Origin: Hysterangium stoloniferum
Lineage: Eukaryota; Basidiomycota; Agaricomycetes; Hysterangiales; Hysterangiaceae
Length of the DNA: 64,000 nucleotides
Assembly (NCBI GenBank): GCA_015178975.1
Contig: WHVD01000090.1
Location: forward strand, 248,001 to 312,000
Reading direction: 5' to 3'
Position 1 is the stretch's first letter. The number at the start of each line of letters is the position of its first letter. Under the pieces are notes generated by a model, which had not been told where the DNA came from, made no database searches, and was given only the letters and a program-made list of their open reading frames with translations. The translations under genes and the position numbers were made by a program. Shown here in pieces: positions 1 through 11,374 of the stretch.

Positions 1-361
1 GCAATAATCTAAAAAACAGTCAAAAATTGGGTGATCTGTGATGCCAAAATACATGTACAGATGAAGACACATCCTGGATCCTTGCCACTGAACTTGGAAA
101 TGCACTGGAAGTCATTCAGGAATTTCATACTGCAAACCTGGACAAGCTGGGTCCTCTTTCAACCATTTAGCAACTTATAGTCAGACCCCTGAATTTCTTT
201 TAAACTCATCCTCACTACTCCCTGTTGCCTTATGTCTCTCTTCTGTTTATATTATTCTCATTTTCCTTTTTAGCCCCATCCTTTTTTCATCCTACTCAAA
301 TAATACTCTGGCATCATGTTCTAGAAAGGTCTCAAAGGGTCTTGGTCTAATGGGAGGATAC
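1..361 (+). mobile_element. 3' end of a Ty3/gypsy chromovirus
   Basis: The first 170 bases translate on the plus strand to the end of a gypsy chromodomain (readable stretch ALEVIQEFHTANLDK, matching the family pattern in which a Trp-Pro/Ala block is followed by A-x-E-x-I-x-EFH and a Pro/Lys-rich tail). After about 180 bp of non-coding sequence comes a purine-rich run (AATGGGAGGA) directly before TGTTAGGATC at 362, the usual polypurine tract and 3' LTR start. The rest of the element lies left of the window. It is a fossil copy with very few CpG dinucleotides. Confidence 0.7.
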
Positions 362-1075
362 TGTTAGGATCCTCATCATTTTGGACCCCCATGAGTTGTT
401 TTAGTCTTGAAACCCTCCATTGTCCTGCTATCAGTACCCCCACTCACAGTAGCACCACTCTGACACTTATTTTGTTGTATCATGACATCTTAGCCTTCCA
501 TCCTATCTCCATTCCATTTGCTCCCCCATCACCATTCCACATATATATCCCATTTGCTACCTCATACCTTTTAGTATACTTTGCTATATTGTATTTAGTC
601 TTCCTTACATCCCCATTTTCCTTCCCTTACTTCCTTTTGACCCATCATCACTCTCACTTCTCTGATTGCCACTCCAATCATCTGTCTCCCTGTAGTATGG
701 AGTCCTTTCATGTATCCTACAACTTCTTCAGTTTGAAATCATCTTAGATTACCCCCTGCTAATCCTTGGCCTTTTCCCTCTCCTCATAATGCCCCCTAGG
801 CATCTTCAGCAAGCCACAATCCCTTACCTCATGACTTTTAGTATTTCAGCCCTCCAGTCAATTGAGCCAAGTGTTGATCTTCATCTCCTATTTTACTATC
901 TGCTCTGTTTGAAATACTGGAGCACCCAAACAGTTCATACAAGCACAACCCATACATTGAAGCCAAGCTCCACTACATTTATAGAGTCAGGCCTCCTGAC
1001 TAGTATGATCTCTATTGTTGGCCCCCTGATTGACTTAGTTACTATCATCGGCCACCCTGACTAGAGCCCCCCTTC
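362..1075 (+). mobile_element. probable 3' LTR of the chromovirus
   Basis: The start is set by TGTTAGGATC right after the polypurine tract. The body is C/T-rich on the plus strand and has no credible coding region; short open frames here are low-complexity. The right end is not certain because the other LTR is outside the window and no flanking duplication can be compared. The end given is an estimate. Confidence 0.45.
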
Positions 1076-1129
1076 TCCCTTTTAGCATAGATCTTCAGAG
1101 CCCATCAATGCATGTTTTGATAAAGTAAA

Positions 1130-1425
1130 CTGAAGCCTGGGGGATCACACTATGAGGAGCCTCTAATCAGGAGTGTAGCCACTAAGAGTAGAGTGGTGTA
1201 GAAGCAAACCAATGATATAACTAGGCTTCTAGTTGAGATTTCTACTCCTCAACTAGATGTAACTATACATATACTAGATAGATGGTCTGTGCACTGGTCT
1301 GTGTGTAAACCTTATTAGCAAGAGACTTACTAACAAGGTTTACCAGGCTACAGAAAACTAAACTAAATATACTAATCCAGACATCTCCAGATATTGGCTA
1401 ACCAATGGCAGTTGCAAGATGAGAT
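1130..1425 (+). mobile_element. LTR-like relic related to 45578-45870
   Basis: This block shares a diverged but co-linear order of words with 45578-45870: AGAGTAGAGT, then GATATAACTAG, then a run of ACTATA/TACTAGA, then TGGTCTGTGCA. The shared order over about 250 bp suggests two old copies of one LTR, probably copia-type because the second copy begins TGTTGGAGC. Both are on the plus strand. No coding sequence. Confidence 0.45.
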
Positions 1426-2376
1426 ATGAGACTAGTACTAATGGAATATTCACATATTCTAACATGTTTGGTCCAGGTGATCAAGTGTGGCTCCATCATG
1501 GTGTCTGCTACATACCTGACAATCTCATGTATAATGTCCTGCAGTGAGCATAGGATATTCTTTCAGCTTGGTAACCTTGACCTCAGCCAGGTTGAGGGCT
1601 GTCTGATTGTGGCATCTCATGCTTCCTTGTTTGATGGAAGGGTGGTTTTTGGTGGTGTGGAAAGTATAATGATGGGACTGTGTAGTTGGTGGTAGTGTCA
1701 GTATCAGTGTCTGAGGACTCAGGTTTGGCTGTAGTGGGTGTAGGGCACAGAAATATCAAGTTGTCATTAGTGTTCACTAGAGGTTTTACAAGGAAAGGAG
1801 GTAGTCCAAGTTGGCATCTCCATCTCATCTCTGCATGGGTGAGGAGCAGTGTAGGTGTCAATGGTAGTTGAGACACTGTGGCAGTTAAGTTGTCGATGTC
1901 AAAAAAAAAGTGAAAGGCTGTTGTTAAACAGCCTTACTCGCTCGGTGACAGACAGGACAATAATTTGTATTTTTCTTTTCTTGGTGACAATACAAGGGAG
2001 ATTATGTTTACTATGGCCGTGGTAAGACAGTCAGGATTACAGTCCATCTACATATCAAAGCTTGATACATCACATTTCATCCTGTACATTCGCGTTTTAA
2101 ATATGGAGGTGAGAGTTTCAGCTGTTATTCTGAGTATAAAAACCTCCAGATATTCGAATTAATGTTTTTTTTTCTTTATCCACAACTTGTATGTCGATTC
2201 GTCGGCCATTATTCATCACTACCCCGGAAGATTCAAATACCGAAATTGCCGTTCTTCAAAAAATGTTGAAGGTCGCAGAACTTCAACAAAAATGACAGAG
2301 GATCAGGAATTCCAGTTGTAATAGAAACCCTCCATGTATGCATCCTTAACAAGAGGCCCTTATATACATGGGGGAG
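1426..2376. other. no recognisable gene; old repeat debris
   Basis: Open frames of up to 97 codons exist on both strands at 1583-1876 but have biased Pro/Thr/Ser content and no domain I recognise. A small hairpin-like inverted repeat (AAGGCTGTT/AACAGCCTT) lies at about 1914-1937. From about 2160 the CpG content rises, which suggests a different, less decayed sequence before the solo LTR. Confidence 0.4.
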
Positions 2377-2381
2377 CATAG

Positions 2382-3202
2382 TGTTAGGATACACACACAG
2401 GGCGGGTTTCCGGAGAAACCCGCGGAATATCCGGTAGGACTTGGCTTCAGCTTATAGGCTGCGCCCTCGCTAGATCGTGTTGTCCAATTTCAGACAGGCA
2501 GACGGGAATCCCGGGGAGTCCGGGCGGGGGTTCGTGGGTCGTGAGTCGTAGGTCGTGAGTCGAGAGTTGTGAATCGAGATAGTCGAGAGAGATAGATGCG
2601 CCGGAGCCCGTGGGCTCCGACTAGTGCGAGCGGTCTGATAAGAGTAGGGTTTTTAGAGAGGAAAATGTATTAGATTACTGGGGGGAATCTAAGCTAATTT
2701 TCTGACTGGATTGTATGTACAACATCTGCCAGTTTATATAGACTGTGGAATGCATGACATACCGAATCCAGTAATAATGAGACGAAATGAGCAACACATA
2801 AAACGGGAATAGTAAACACCAAATTGGTGTTAGGAACGGGACGGAACGGAGTGGAGTCCAAATCGTGACAAAGCATAACCCATAACGGGAAACGGAGCGG
2901 GAGCGGAGTCCTAAATCGTGACAGGTCATTTGACTAAAACGGGAACGGGGCTCAATTAGAGCGGTGACGGGATTCTAAGCGGGTTCCGATGACTGATGCG
3001 TGGGACGAAGACGGACATAGACAGAGATGGGGTCCGGGGGAAGTCTGGTGACTGATATGTGTCTTAATGAGGTCGAACGTAACGAGTCTTGACGTAACGG
3101 AGTCCGGGCGGGAAATCCTATAAACAGACGATTGGTGCTTGTAGCGCGTGGGGGCGTACGAGTTAGTGCCCGGAGTCCGGCGGGATTTGTCCGGTCGTAA
3201 CA
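2382..3202 (+). mobile_element. solo LTR, gypsy family A (CpG-rich copy)
   Basis: The block runs from TGTTAGGATA to GGTCGTAACA and is flanked by the 5-bp direct repeat CATAG (2377-2381 and 3203-3207), so it is a solo LTR of 821 bp. It aligns along its length with the minus-strand LTR at 9884-10728 and in part with 46100-46440. Unlike those copies it keeps many CpG sites, which suggests it is the youngest of the three. Confidence 0.85.
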
Positions 3203-5230
3203 CATAGGTCAAAAAAAAACACCTAAAAATGATGACACAATAATGATGCAATATGGTGTGAGTCATTTCTGAGTCATCATAATAACAAATATTAGAAAAG
3301 CTATGAATAATAAAAGGGGGAGGCTGCACTAAACCACATAGAGGATGACAAACAAAAGATGAGATCAGACATATGATAGGGATAAATGGGGAAATACAAT
3401 AGAACAACAGGGGAGACTGAGTCAGACAATACGAGAGATGGAGCAATATGAAGAATAGAAGTGATGGCTGATGAAACATTGATAATAATGAGTCCCATGG
3501 TAACATGTTATCCTCAAATACTATGCTTGTATTTGAAATCTTGACAACATTACCAATTGATGACCAAGATTGGACGTGTTCTGTTTCTAATCTTGCAATA
3601 TAAGGTGGGAGCAACCAATATCAACATTAATACCAGATGGAGAATACAGTCCTCAACCATACAAGGAACACAAAATGACAATGACAACAACAAGGCTCTA
3701 CTTGACTTCCTTCTGGAACTGGGTATGACAGCAATGATGGTCCTCTGTGATCTCCTACTGGAGTAAACATTGTCTCATAAAAGCTTTCCTGTGATGGTAG
3801 GGAACAATCTTACTAGAGTACCCAATTGAATTGATAGTGGAAGACTTCATGGGAGTCATTGTTTATACAAATAAAGACAGGGTCATCAGGAGCATATGGG
3901 GGTTGAATACCTTGTTGATGGAGAAAATGAAGGTGTTCTTTGGAGTAGTATAAGTAGGCTGTTTGGGGCTTGGGAACAGTTTCTGAGGATGAGGAAAAGT
4001 GAGATATTATTGGCTAGAGTTCTATTTGGAAGTGAAAAGTTGGCTTTGAGTAGGAACTGAGGGTTACTTTGAGTGACAATTGTTATGACCATGTCACAAC
4101 CCAATAGTCCCCGATGATACTATTGTCCATCTGTGCTTCAAGTTACTGGCCAAGGTTATCATATCAGAAACTGTCAGTAAGGAGGATAACCCAAAACTTT
4201 AAAAGTTATTTATCCACTAAAGTATATATATTTATATTGTTTGTTGTAAAATTAATATTTAATAAAATTCAGTTGATTAGGTATCACTCTGAAGAATGCA
4301 AAAATATTAATACTTATCCTATATCTGACAAAATTTAGTCAAACAATCATCTGTAGATTATTCTTTTGGAATAAATTGCACAATGGAAATTGATACCCCA
4401 GATAGTTCTGGTTAACTCTCTAAACCAACTAAATTTAAATTATATGAAATATATTTGAAAGTTTGCTTGTATACAAGAGAATACATCATAACCCAAAGAT
4501 TAAGTCATAACCCAAATAATCTTGTTTAACCCAAATGATCTAGGTTAACCCAAATAATCTTTTGTAACTATGTCATTTGTGTGTATTTTAAAAAGGCATG
4601 CATATTTTAAAGATGAAATTTCAGGTAATTAAATATAAACTCATAGAATAAGTTGTCATGGCCAGAAGGAATAGACTCACTTAGAAAATATAAGGATTAT
4701 TCAGTAAAATTTTGTACATTCAATAAAGTGTGACCATCCTCCTAAACTGACACTGATGTATACCCTCATGGCGATCAAACCCCATTTATGCCCCTGTCAA
4801 GTTATACTCATACCATCTGGTTATGCTTTGATATGTCCTCTTTTACTTATGCTGATCCATTCCATGCTATGTTTCACCTATGCCCATATATACTTGTAAT
4901 ACTTGGACTATTTCCTTTTCTTGTAATCCTGCTCTCAGTTAATCGTGGCTTCCAATCTTATTGTAGCCTTCTGGTTTCTAGTCAAGTTTATCTGTCAAAT
5001 AGTATTTCCACTCTTCTCTTAGTTAGTATTTTCTAGATACCAATAACTCATATATAAACCTGCTGTAAATGTAGTTACTAGGCAATCAGAATATCAACTC
5101 AGAACACTTGTACACATCTCTCATAGTTTCGCTCTAAGTATTCCACTCCCCACCTTTGCTTGCACTCACTCACTCTCAGTCTCCGACACCATTGACCGAC
5201 TCTCAACTTATCCTTCAGTTCCTGATCAGT
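3203..5230. other. no recognisable gene
   Basis: About 2 kb of AT-rich sequence with scattered short open frames (up to 74 codons) but no domain, no convincing splice pattern and few CpG dinucleotides. The target site of the solo LTR lies at its left edge. A short tandem repeat at 4487-4567 is listed separately. The stretch is probably old transposon debris, but I could not name a family. Confidence 0.4.
4487..4567. repeat. short imperfect tandem repeat, about 20 bp x 4
   Basis: Four consecutive near-copies of a unit with the core AACCCAAATAATCT (variants AACCCAAAGATT and AACCCAAATGATCT) spaced about 20 bp apart. Seen directly; no function known. Confidence 0.7.
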
Positions 5231-5660
5231 AACTCACCGTGGGGTACTAGATAGGATTAAGTTTTTGCCCACCTGAAATTTAAGGACACATAATGGTAAC
5301 TTGCAAGGGTGCAGCATATAAGCTGAAGCCAAGTCCTTCTGTTCAGTTCCCATCGGTCTACCAACTTCAGTCAGTTTTCTGTTCTTAACAACAATGCAGT
5401 ATTGGACATGATGAGGGGTTTTAGTTTGTCTGATGGATGAAACTGATTTGGCTGTGTAAAAGTCATCTTGAATGCCAAAGTATATATAGGAATTTGTGCT
5501 TGTAATGTGACTTGAAACTATAGCCATATACATAGGTTGCCTTCTGATTGAACTCTCTATATCAGAAGGGAGACTTAGAGGGCCAGATAAAACCTATTGC
5601 CAAATATTTATCCAGGAACTCTTGGATAGAGGAAAGTTCTGATTGAGACATTGGGTAAAT
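5231..5660 (-). mobile_element. gypsy fragment (reverse transcriptase edge), left of the Tc1 insertion
   Basis: The stretch 5565-5660 reads on the minus strand as the start of a gypsy reverse transcriptase (residues like SELSS, FLDKYLAIGFI, PSKSP) and aligns with 55375-55470 of the better kept relic. Near 5320-5345 is a short piece resembling gypsy family A LTR. The same gypsy element continues on the other side of the Tc1 insertion at 9269, so the two pieces are one fossil split by that insertion. It is broken in many places. Confidence 0.7.
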
Positions 5661-5937
5661 ACAGGGGTCAAAAAACTGCCCCAATATTTGTGCACTTTAG
5701 AAAGATTGATATTGTGTGAAGGAATGACATCAGCAGAAATTCTGAAAAATTCACATGATATACTAGAATATGTTGGCTATCTACCAACTTAAGAAATCAT
5801 GTGATTGCAATCAAAACTCATTTCTCAATAAATCAAACAAAATAATCACTCATTGGGGCAGTTTTTTGACCCTTTATTATTTTACAATCTAATACTTTGT
5901 ATGACCCCCCTTTGCCTTTAAAACTGCCTGGATCCTC

Positions 5938-7314
5938 CTAGGCATACTTTCTATTAGCTTCTGGCATATCTCTGTAGTATTTCAGTCCACTCTGCCACCC
6001 TGTCCCATAATTCATGCACTCCTTGGGTGGTATGTCATATTGTTGGATTTTGGCCTTGAGGTGTTGCCAGAGGTGTTCAATGGGATTTAGATCAGAGGAT
6101 TGGGCAGGCCACTTAATGGGAATGATGTTATTGTCAGAAAACCACTGGTCTCCCTTTTTTGAGGTATGTTTTGGATCATTGTCCTGTTGGAAGTACCACT
6201 TATCCTCAGCCATCTCCAAACTTTCAATGCTCTCCTCCACTCCCTCCTCCAAAATCTCACAATACTGCTCTGCATCCATTTTTCCCCTGCACCTCTATCA
6301 GCTTCCCCATCCTATTCCAGCCCATACACCTCCAAACCATCAAGTTATTCCCCCCTCCATGTTTGTGACATGAATCAAATTTCCTTTGATTAAGTCAAAT
6401 AATAATCATAATATATTCTACAAAACCAAATACAGAAGCCTCATTCAACAAAGTATAGATTCACCCTGTCAATGGGGTGAGAGGCTAATACCAGTCACAA
6501 AGGCTCACAGATGTTAATGTCAAAGTGTTTTGACAATCATGAAGAATAAGATCAAGAGTAGATTAAGAATACAGATAATTAATATACAATGGAGAGATTT
6601 TCTGATTAAAGTCCTTCACTCTTCTGATTGCCTTTTTATGCCTTTCTTCGTTAAACTATGATTAAACTATGACCTATGAATGAAATCATATGTGACATTG
6701 AAATGAGACAAGTCAAAGATAAGTAGAATGTTACCTTGAATGTTTTTGTGACAATGTTGTGACTGTGACTGTTTGACAGTTGGTGTGGTGGTCCTGTCTG
6801 ATACTGGTTCCCCTTATTGCTTCCAAACATATACCTTCCCATCCAACCCAATCCTATTGATTTTTGTCTCATCAGTCCACAACACCCTCTTCCAGTCCTC
6901 CATAGTCCAATTTTCATGGTATTGGGCAAACTTTAGACATTGCTGATGATGAGACCCCTTGAGCACAGAGACTTTCTTCTTTGTTGCTGACCTAAAGCCA
7001 GCTTTCTTCAACACATTCCTAACAGTCTGAGGAGTGACAGAGGTATACATGATGGAATTTATGAATTGGGTGGCTTGGACAGCATTGTCAAGCTTCCCAG
7101 AGCTGATTTGATAGATAATTGACTGTTTATCATAAGGGGAAAGCTTGGAAGGATGGCCACCAGGATGATTTTCCTTATCCCCCTCTACCTCCCTACTGAT
7201 CCTGCCAATAGTACCCTTCCCCAAGCCAGTCCTAGCTTGAATGTGATGATGGGAATACCCCTCATTGAGGAGAGAAATAACAGAAGAATGCTTTTCAGCA
7301 GAGATGGATTTCAT
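5938..7314 (-). pseudogene. Tc1 transposase of Tc1-A, split by a 375-bp insertion
   Basis: The protein would cut and paste the element as a DD34E transposase. Reading leftward from 7314: an N-terminal helix-turn-helix region (EKHSSVISLLNEGY, then KGTIGRISRE), a second paired-like helix block ending VRNVLKKAGF, and the catalytic core with the first aspartate in LWTDETK, the second in FQQDNDPKHT, and the third acidic residue in DLNPIEHLW. All three catalytic motifs are present. Between the first and second motif, reading TPTVK on one side and HGGGNNLMVW on the other, a non-coding block (6371-6745) interrupts the gene. Removing that block with one flanking repeat restores a continuous frame, so the insertion is the main visible damage. 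Confidence 0.9.
6363..6753. mobile_element. small insertion in the Tc1-A transposase, 8-bp flanking repeat
   Basis: About 375 bp of non-coding, AT-rich sequence (6371-6745) is flanked by the exact 8-bp direct repeat TTGTGACA (6363-6370 and 6746-6753). An 8-bp duplication is typical of hAT-type elements, but I see no clear terminal inverted repeats, so the family is left open. It may be a short non-autonomous element. Confidence 0.6.
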
Positions 7315-7949
7315 AGTAGTGGTAAGGAGTCAAGGAGATGAATGAACAAAGTTTAACATGCCAAATTGATACAAATAAGGTCACATGACATATTGATGAC
7401 TCACATGACCCACTCCTACCTTATACTGGTGTGTAACATTGAAAATCAGAGAAACTAATAGAGGGTCAAAAAACTGCCCCAATGAGTGATTATTTTGTTT
7501 GATTTATTGAGCAATGAGTTTTGATTGGAATCACATGACTTCTTAAGTTGGTAGATAGCCAACATGTTCTAGTATACAGTGACTCAAAAAACCCTTCCAA
7601 TGTTTGGTACTTCAGATGTATATCCTTGATACCTCAGAGGAGAAAATTGCAAAAATATCAAAAATATTTGTGAATATGCTCTATCATATCTAGATTGTTG
7701 AAATACAATTCCATTACATAATCTCCAAATATGGAAATACTACAAATATATATATACAGGAGGCTCATTGGAAGGGTTTTTTGGCTGACAACTCTGACCC
7801 ACAAAACTACTAATATTCAGTACTTAATATGGCTGTCCTTTGCCTTCAACATACCTGCAACCCTTCTAGGCATACTCTCAATCAAATTCTGACACACCCC
7901 TACATCAATCTTGTTCCACTCCTCCTCCACCCTCTCCCACAACTCCAGT

Positions 7950-8859
7950 CTACCTTAGCCTCCTCTTTTTATGATCCCATAAGTATTCAATGGGGTTGAA
8001 GTCTGGAAACTGTGCTGGCCATGGGAGGACATTAAAATCATTATCTTGAAACAAAGTCTGGGCCTTCTTGCAGGTGTATTCAGGGTCATGATCTTGCTGA
8101 AAGATGACATTACCCACATATTTTCCATAATAGCTGAGGCTGGTTTGAAGATTCTCCTCCATAATCTCGAGATAAAGGTACCCATCCATCCTCTCATCTA
8201 TCTTGAAAGAATACCCAGGTCCTTCCCACAGCATGTAGCCCCATAATATCACAAATCCATCTCCAAACCTCACAAAAAGTCCCTTCCAATGAGTCTCCTA
8301 TATATAAATATTTGTAGTATTTCCATATTTGGAGCTTATGTAATTGCACTGCATTTCCATAATGTAGATATGATAGAGCATATTCACAAATATCTTTGAT
8401 ATTTTTGCATTTTTATTCTCTGAGTTATCAGGGATGTAAATCTGAAGTACCAAACATTGGAAGGGTTATTGAGGCACCAACCATATTGAGACTATTGCAC
8501 ACAGTTTGGGTACAGATGGACTGGTTGGTGACATTCTTAAGAGCTTTGGCCACATCAAAAGCAGTGTCAGCCTTCCCAGAGCTGATGAGATGCTGTGCGT
8601 AGTGAATATTGGTAGGGGAAAGCTTGGAGGGGTGACCACCAATAAACTTAGAGAGATGACAACAATGCTTGGAGTAAAGTCTAACGACTGTGCCAATGCC
8701 ATAACCAGTAAGAGCTGCAATGTGGCCAGCTGTATGGCCAGCATCAAGCAGTGAGAGGATATGATTCTGGCTGGCAAGAGACAAAGTGCACATTTTGGGA
8801 ATTGGGACATTGCTAGTTGCTAAAGGCCATGTATTTATACTCCAGCACAATGTGGTCAT
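7950..8859 (-). pseudogene. Tc1-C transposase with its middle replaced by a repeat copy
   Basis: Reading leftward from 8859, the N-terminal DNA-binding part is clear (SQNHILSLLDAGHTAGHIAA, then GGHPSKLSP and QTVCNSLN). The frame then runs straight into a terminal-repeat-like block (8275-8475). Beyond it the C-terminal core resumes (GDGFVILWGYMLWEGPGY, then IFQQDHDPEYTCKK and DFNPIEYLWDH). The segment that should carry the first catalytic aspartate (W-S/T-DETK) is missing, so the gene cannot be active even apart from other changes. Confidence 0.85.
8275..8475 (+). repeat. extra internal copy of the Tc1-C terminal repeat
   Basis: This block matches the right terminal repeat of Tc1-C (8970-9171) almost throughout, in the same orientation, from CCCTTCCAATGAGTCTCC to ACATTGGAAGGGTTATTGAG. 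It replaces the central part of the transposase gene rather than being added to it. It could be a gene-conversion or aberrant repair product, or a short non-autonomous derivative that inserted with loss of sequence. Confidence 0.8.
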
Positions 8860-9268
8860 GTGACATCATGTGACATCATGTGATTTTGTTGATAGGACCC
8901 AGTTGGAGGTGAACAATCAACAAGGTCACATGACTATAAGCATTTATAGTCATCAAGGCTGCCAGCCAAAAAACCCTTCCAATGAGTCTCCTGTATATAT
9001 ATTTGTAGTATTTCCATATTTGGAGCTTATGTAATGAAATTGTATTTCCACAATCTATATATGATAGAGCATGCTCACAAATACTTTTGATATTTCTGCA
9101 TTTTTATCCTCTGAGTTATCAAGGATATACATCTGAAGTACCAAACATTGGAAGGGTTTTTTGAGTCACTGTATTATGAATTTTTTAGAATTTTTGCTGA
9201 TGTCATTCCTTCACACAATATCAATCTTTCTAAATGTACAAACATTGGGGCAGTTTTGTGACCCACTG

Positions 9269-11370
9269 TAGGTCCTAAAGGAGAGTTTGAACTAGGCTCA
9301 ATATTAATTTTTAAGTTGTAAGGCCTATGAAGTGTAAGTTAGTCAGCTTTCTGCTTACTGAAAATGTCTATGAAATCATGATATTTTTCAGAAACTCCTT
9401 CCAGATTGGCATTTAGATTCAATAATTCTGGAATGGCAAAATATCTGATACTTCATCAGTTTGTAGACTAATTGAAAAACACTGAGAACTGTCCAATTTA
9501 CTCACTCTAACAAATGCCATAGCATTGATGAGGGAAATCTTTGGAGGCTTGGAGGATTTCAGAGAAGCTGGAATTGCTATAGTGACTGAAGAGCTTCTGG
9601 CCAGAATAAATACTGCAGGAGGAATGGAAGTGTCAGGAATCCAGAAAGTTACAGTATACTGCCCAATAACTAGTCAATCAACAGATTGTGTCAGATGAGC
9701 CAGTCATATTCTAGAACAACAGAACAACTAAAGTCCAACTATGTTATAAAGAATGTAACTGTCTGAAATATTCCACATGGGAATCAAATAGGCATATGTA
9801 TTGCAAGCTTGAGTAATACAGTAGCTAAATTGCTGGTGCTATCAAACAAACATGAGAAAGTTGTGGATACAAATTGGAGTCTCTATTATGACCAGAAAAT
9901 CCACCGGACTCTGGACACTAACTTATATGTACCCGCACCCTACATGCACCAGTCATTGGTTTACTGGAATACCTGCCAGACTCCAGATGTCAGACCTGTC
10001 CATGCTCAACCTTCATTACTTCATGTATCAGTCACTGGAATGCCTGCCAGGACCCGCACCTGTCTATCTCCAACCCTGTCTCACACACCAGTCACTGGAC
10101 TCCTCTCAGAAAACCTGACAACTCTCTAACTGAGCCCTGTTCCCATTATGGTCAAATGACCTATCATGTTTTGGACTCCACTCCTGCCCCATACCTATTA
10201 TGGTCTAATGACCTGTCATGATTCGGACTCTGCTCCGCTCTGTCCCATTCCTAACACCAAATTTGGTGTTTACTTATCTCGTTTCATATTTACTAGTTTG
10301 GATTTCATTATTACTGGATTTGGTATGACATACATTCCACAGTCTATATAGTCTGGCAGATGTTGTATATACAATCCAGTCAGAAAATCAGCTTAGATTC
10401 TCCCCAGTAATCTCAGTACATTTTCCACTTTAATCTCCTCTTTGAAACACACCGCTATTTACCTCATCAGGGCTCCAACCTATCTATCACCTGACCTCTG
10501 ACTCATCTCCACCTGACCCCTCAATTTCTGCGGGGTTCCCACAGTCGACTCACCTGATCCCTCAACCCACCAACTACTCCTGGACTCCCTGGGATTCCCA
10601 TCTGCTCATCTGAAATTGGACAATACGATCTCACGAGGGTGCAGCCTATAAGCAGAAGCCAAATCCTACCAGTTTTCCTGTAGGTTTCTCCAGAGATCCT
10701 CCAATAAGCTCCACACATGTCCTTAACAGTCTCGGATTGTGTTTTATGGCAAATTGATATCTACAATGAAGTGTGTGGAGCCAGAATGTATGAGAGCTCA
10801 GAGCACTAAATTTCCAAGAAGATCATAATTGAATTTTACAAATAATGAGTTGGGATTAGAAAGAGCAGAAGCATTGAGATACATAATCCTGGAAATATGG
10901 GAGTCAATATAACCCTCTGTCCACCTTAAATCTGGAAAGTTGCTTACTCTTTTTTTTGGCTTGGTGGCCAATTTCTCCTTTGATATAGTTACCATGGAGG
11001 AGTCGCTACATGAGTCTTACAAGAATTTGCCTTAATGGTGCATTTGGAAACCTTATATCCACCTTTTCCACAGAATAGGCAGAGGTCATTATCCATGCAT
11101 CATTATTTCTCCTTGGGTATGAGTTTACCATCAGAACCCAACAAATGGAATGTATCAGGTTTTTTGGAAGTTGACTGTTTGCCCTTATTGCTAATTGCAT
11201 ACTTCTTGTCATTCTTCTGATCAGAATTTGATTTGCTGGTCTTATTATTGCCAGAGTTGCCAGAGCTATTGCCAGAACACTTGCTTCTTGACACCTTGTT
11301 TCCTTGAGCAGTTGTGTGAAACTTTCCCATGGCCCATTTATATTGACTATTGTGGGCATTTGAAGTCCAC
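9269..11370 (-). mobile_element. decayed gypsy element, protease and gag part, split by a solo LTR
   Basis: 9269-9883 and 10734-11370 align, in order, with 55470-56660 of the relic at 54700-57010 (for example the block around AGTGTGTGGAGCC, matching 56105 onward). They represent the protease region and the gag end with its Lys/Ser/Asn-rich segment and zinc-knuckle neighbourhood. Together with 5231-5660 this is one minus-strand gypsy fossil interrupted by Tc1-A and by the LTR at 9884-10728. It is heavily decayed, mostly by CpG to TpG/CpA type changes, so it looks old. Confidence 0.8.
9884..10728 (-). mobile_element. solo LTR, gypsy family A (CpG-depleted copy)
   Basis: On the minus strand it runs from TGTTAAGGAC to GGTCATAATA (845 bp) and is flanked by the 5-bp repeat GTCTC (9879-9883 and 10729-10733). 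The gypsy sequence on both sides joins at this point. It is co-linear with 2382-3202, but at many places where that copy has CG this one has TG or CA. Confidence 0.88.
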
Positions 11371-11374
11371 AACT

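Larger units (their letters stand above)
7577..9171 (-). mobile_element. second Tc1/mariner element (Tc1-C) inside the right end of Tc1-A
   Basis: The termini CAGTGACTC...GAGTCACTG are flanked by TA (7575-7576 and 9172-9173). The bases outside both ends join into the expected Tc1-A inverted repeat, which fixes the insertion. The terminal repeats are about 210 bp and built like those of Tc1-A: an outer motif (CAAAAAACCCTTCCAATG) and an inverted inner copy (7766-7788 on the left, 8963-8984 on the right). The motif sequence differs from that of Tc1-A, so this is a different family with the same end architecture. Confidence 0.9.
5662..9268 (-). mobile_element. Tc1/mariner element (Tc1-A), nested in gypsy and itself invaded
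   Basis: Both ends show CAG-GGGTCA-type termini and a TA target duplication (5660-5661 and 9269-9270). The terminal inverted repeats are about 210 bp (left 5662-5873; right 7462-7576 plus 9174-9268 because another Tc1 sits inside the right repeat). Each repeat is itself a small palindrome: the outer motif (GTCAAAAAACTGCCCCAAT) recurs in inverted form at its inner edge (about 5851-5873 and 7462-7484). The flanking bases on both sides match one continuous gypsy sequence, so the insertion site is clear. The transposase is on the minus strand. Without its inserts the element would be about 1.6 kb, a normal Tc1 length. Confidence 0.92.

Noticed and set aside
391-747. 118-codon frame in the first LTR
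   Set aside because: Low-complexity Ser/Leu/His/Phe-rich translation of a C/T-rich LTR with no domain and no counterpart.
2952-3614. 220-codon minus-strand frame
   Set aside because: It crosses the border of the solo LTR at 3202 with its target duplication and has no domain; it is a chance frame in LTR and flanking DNA.
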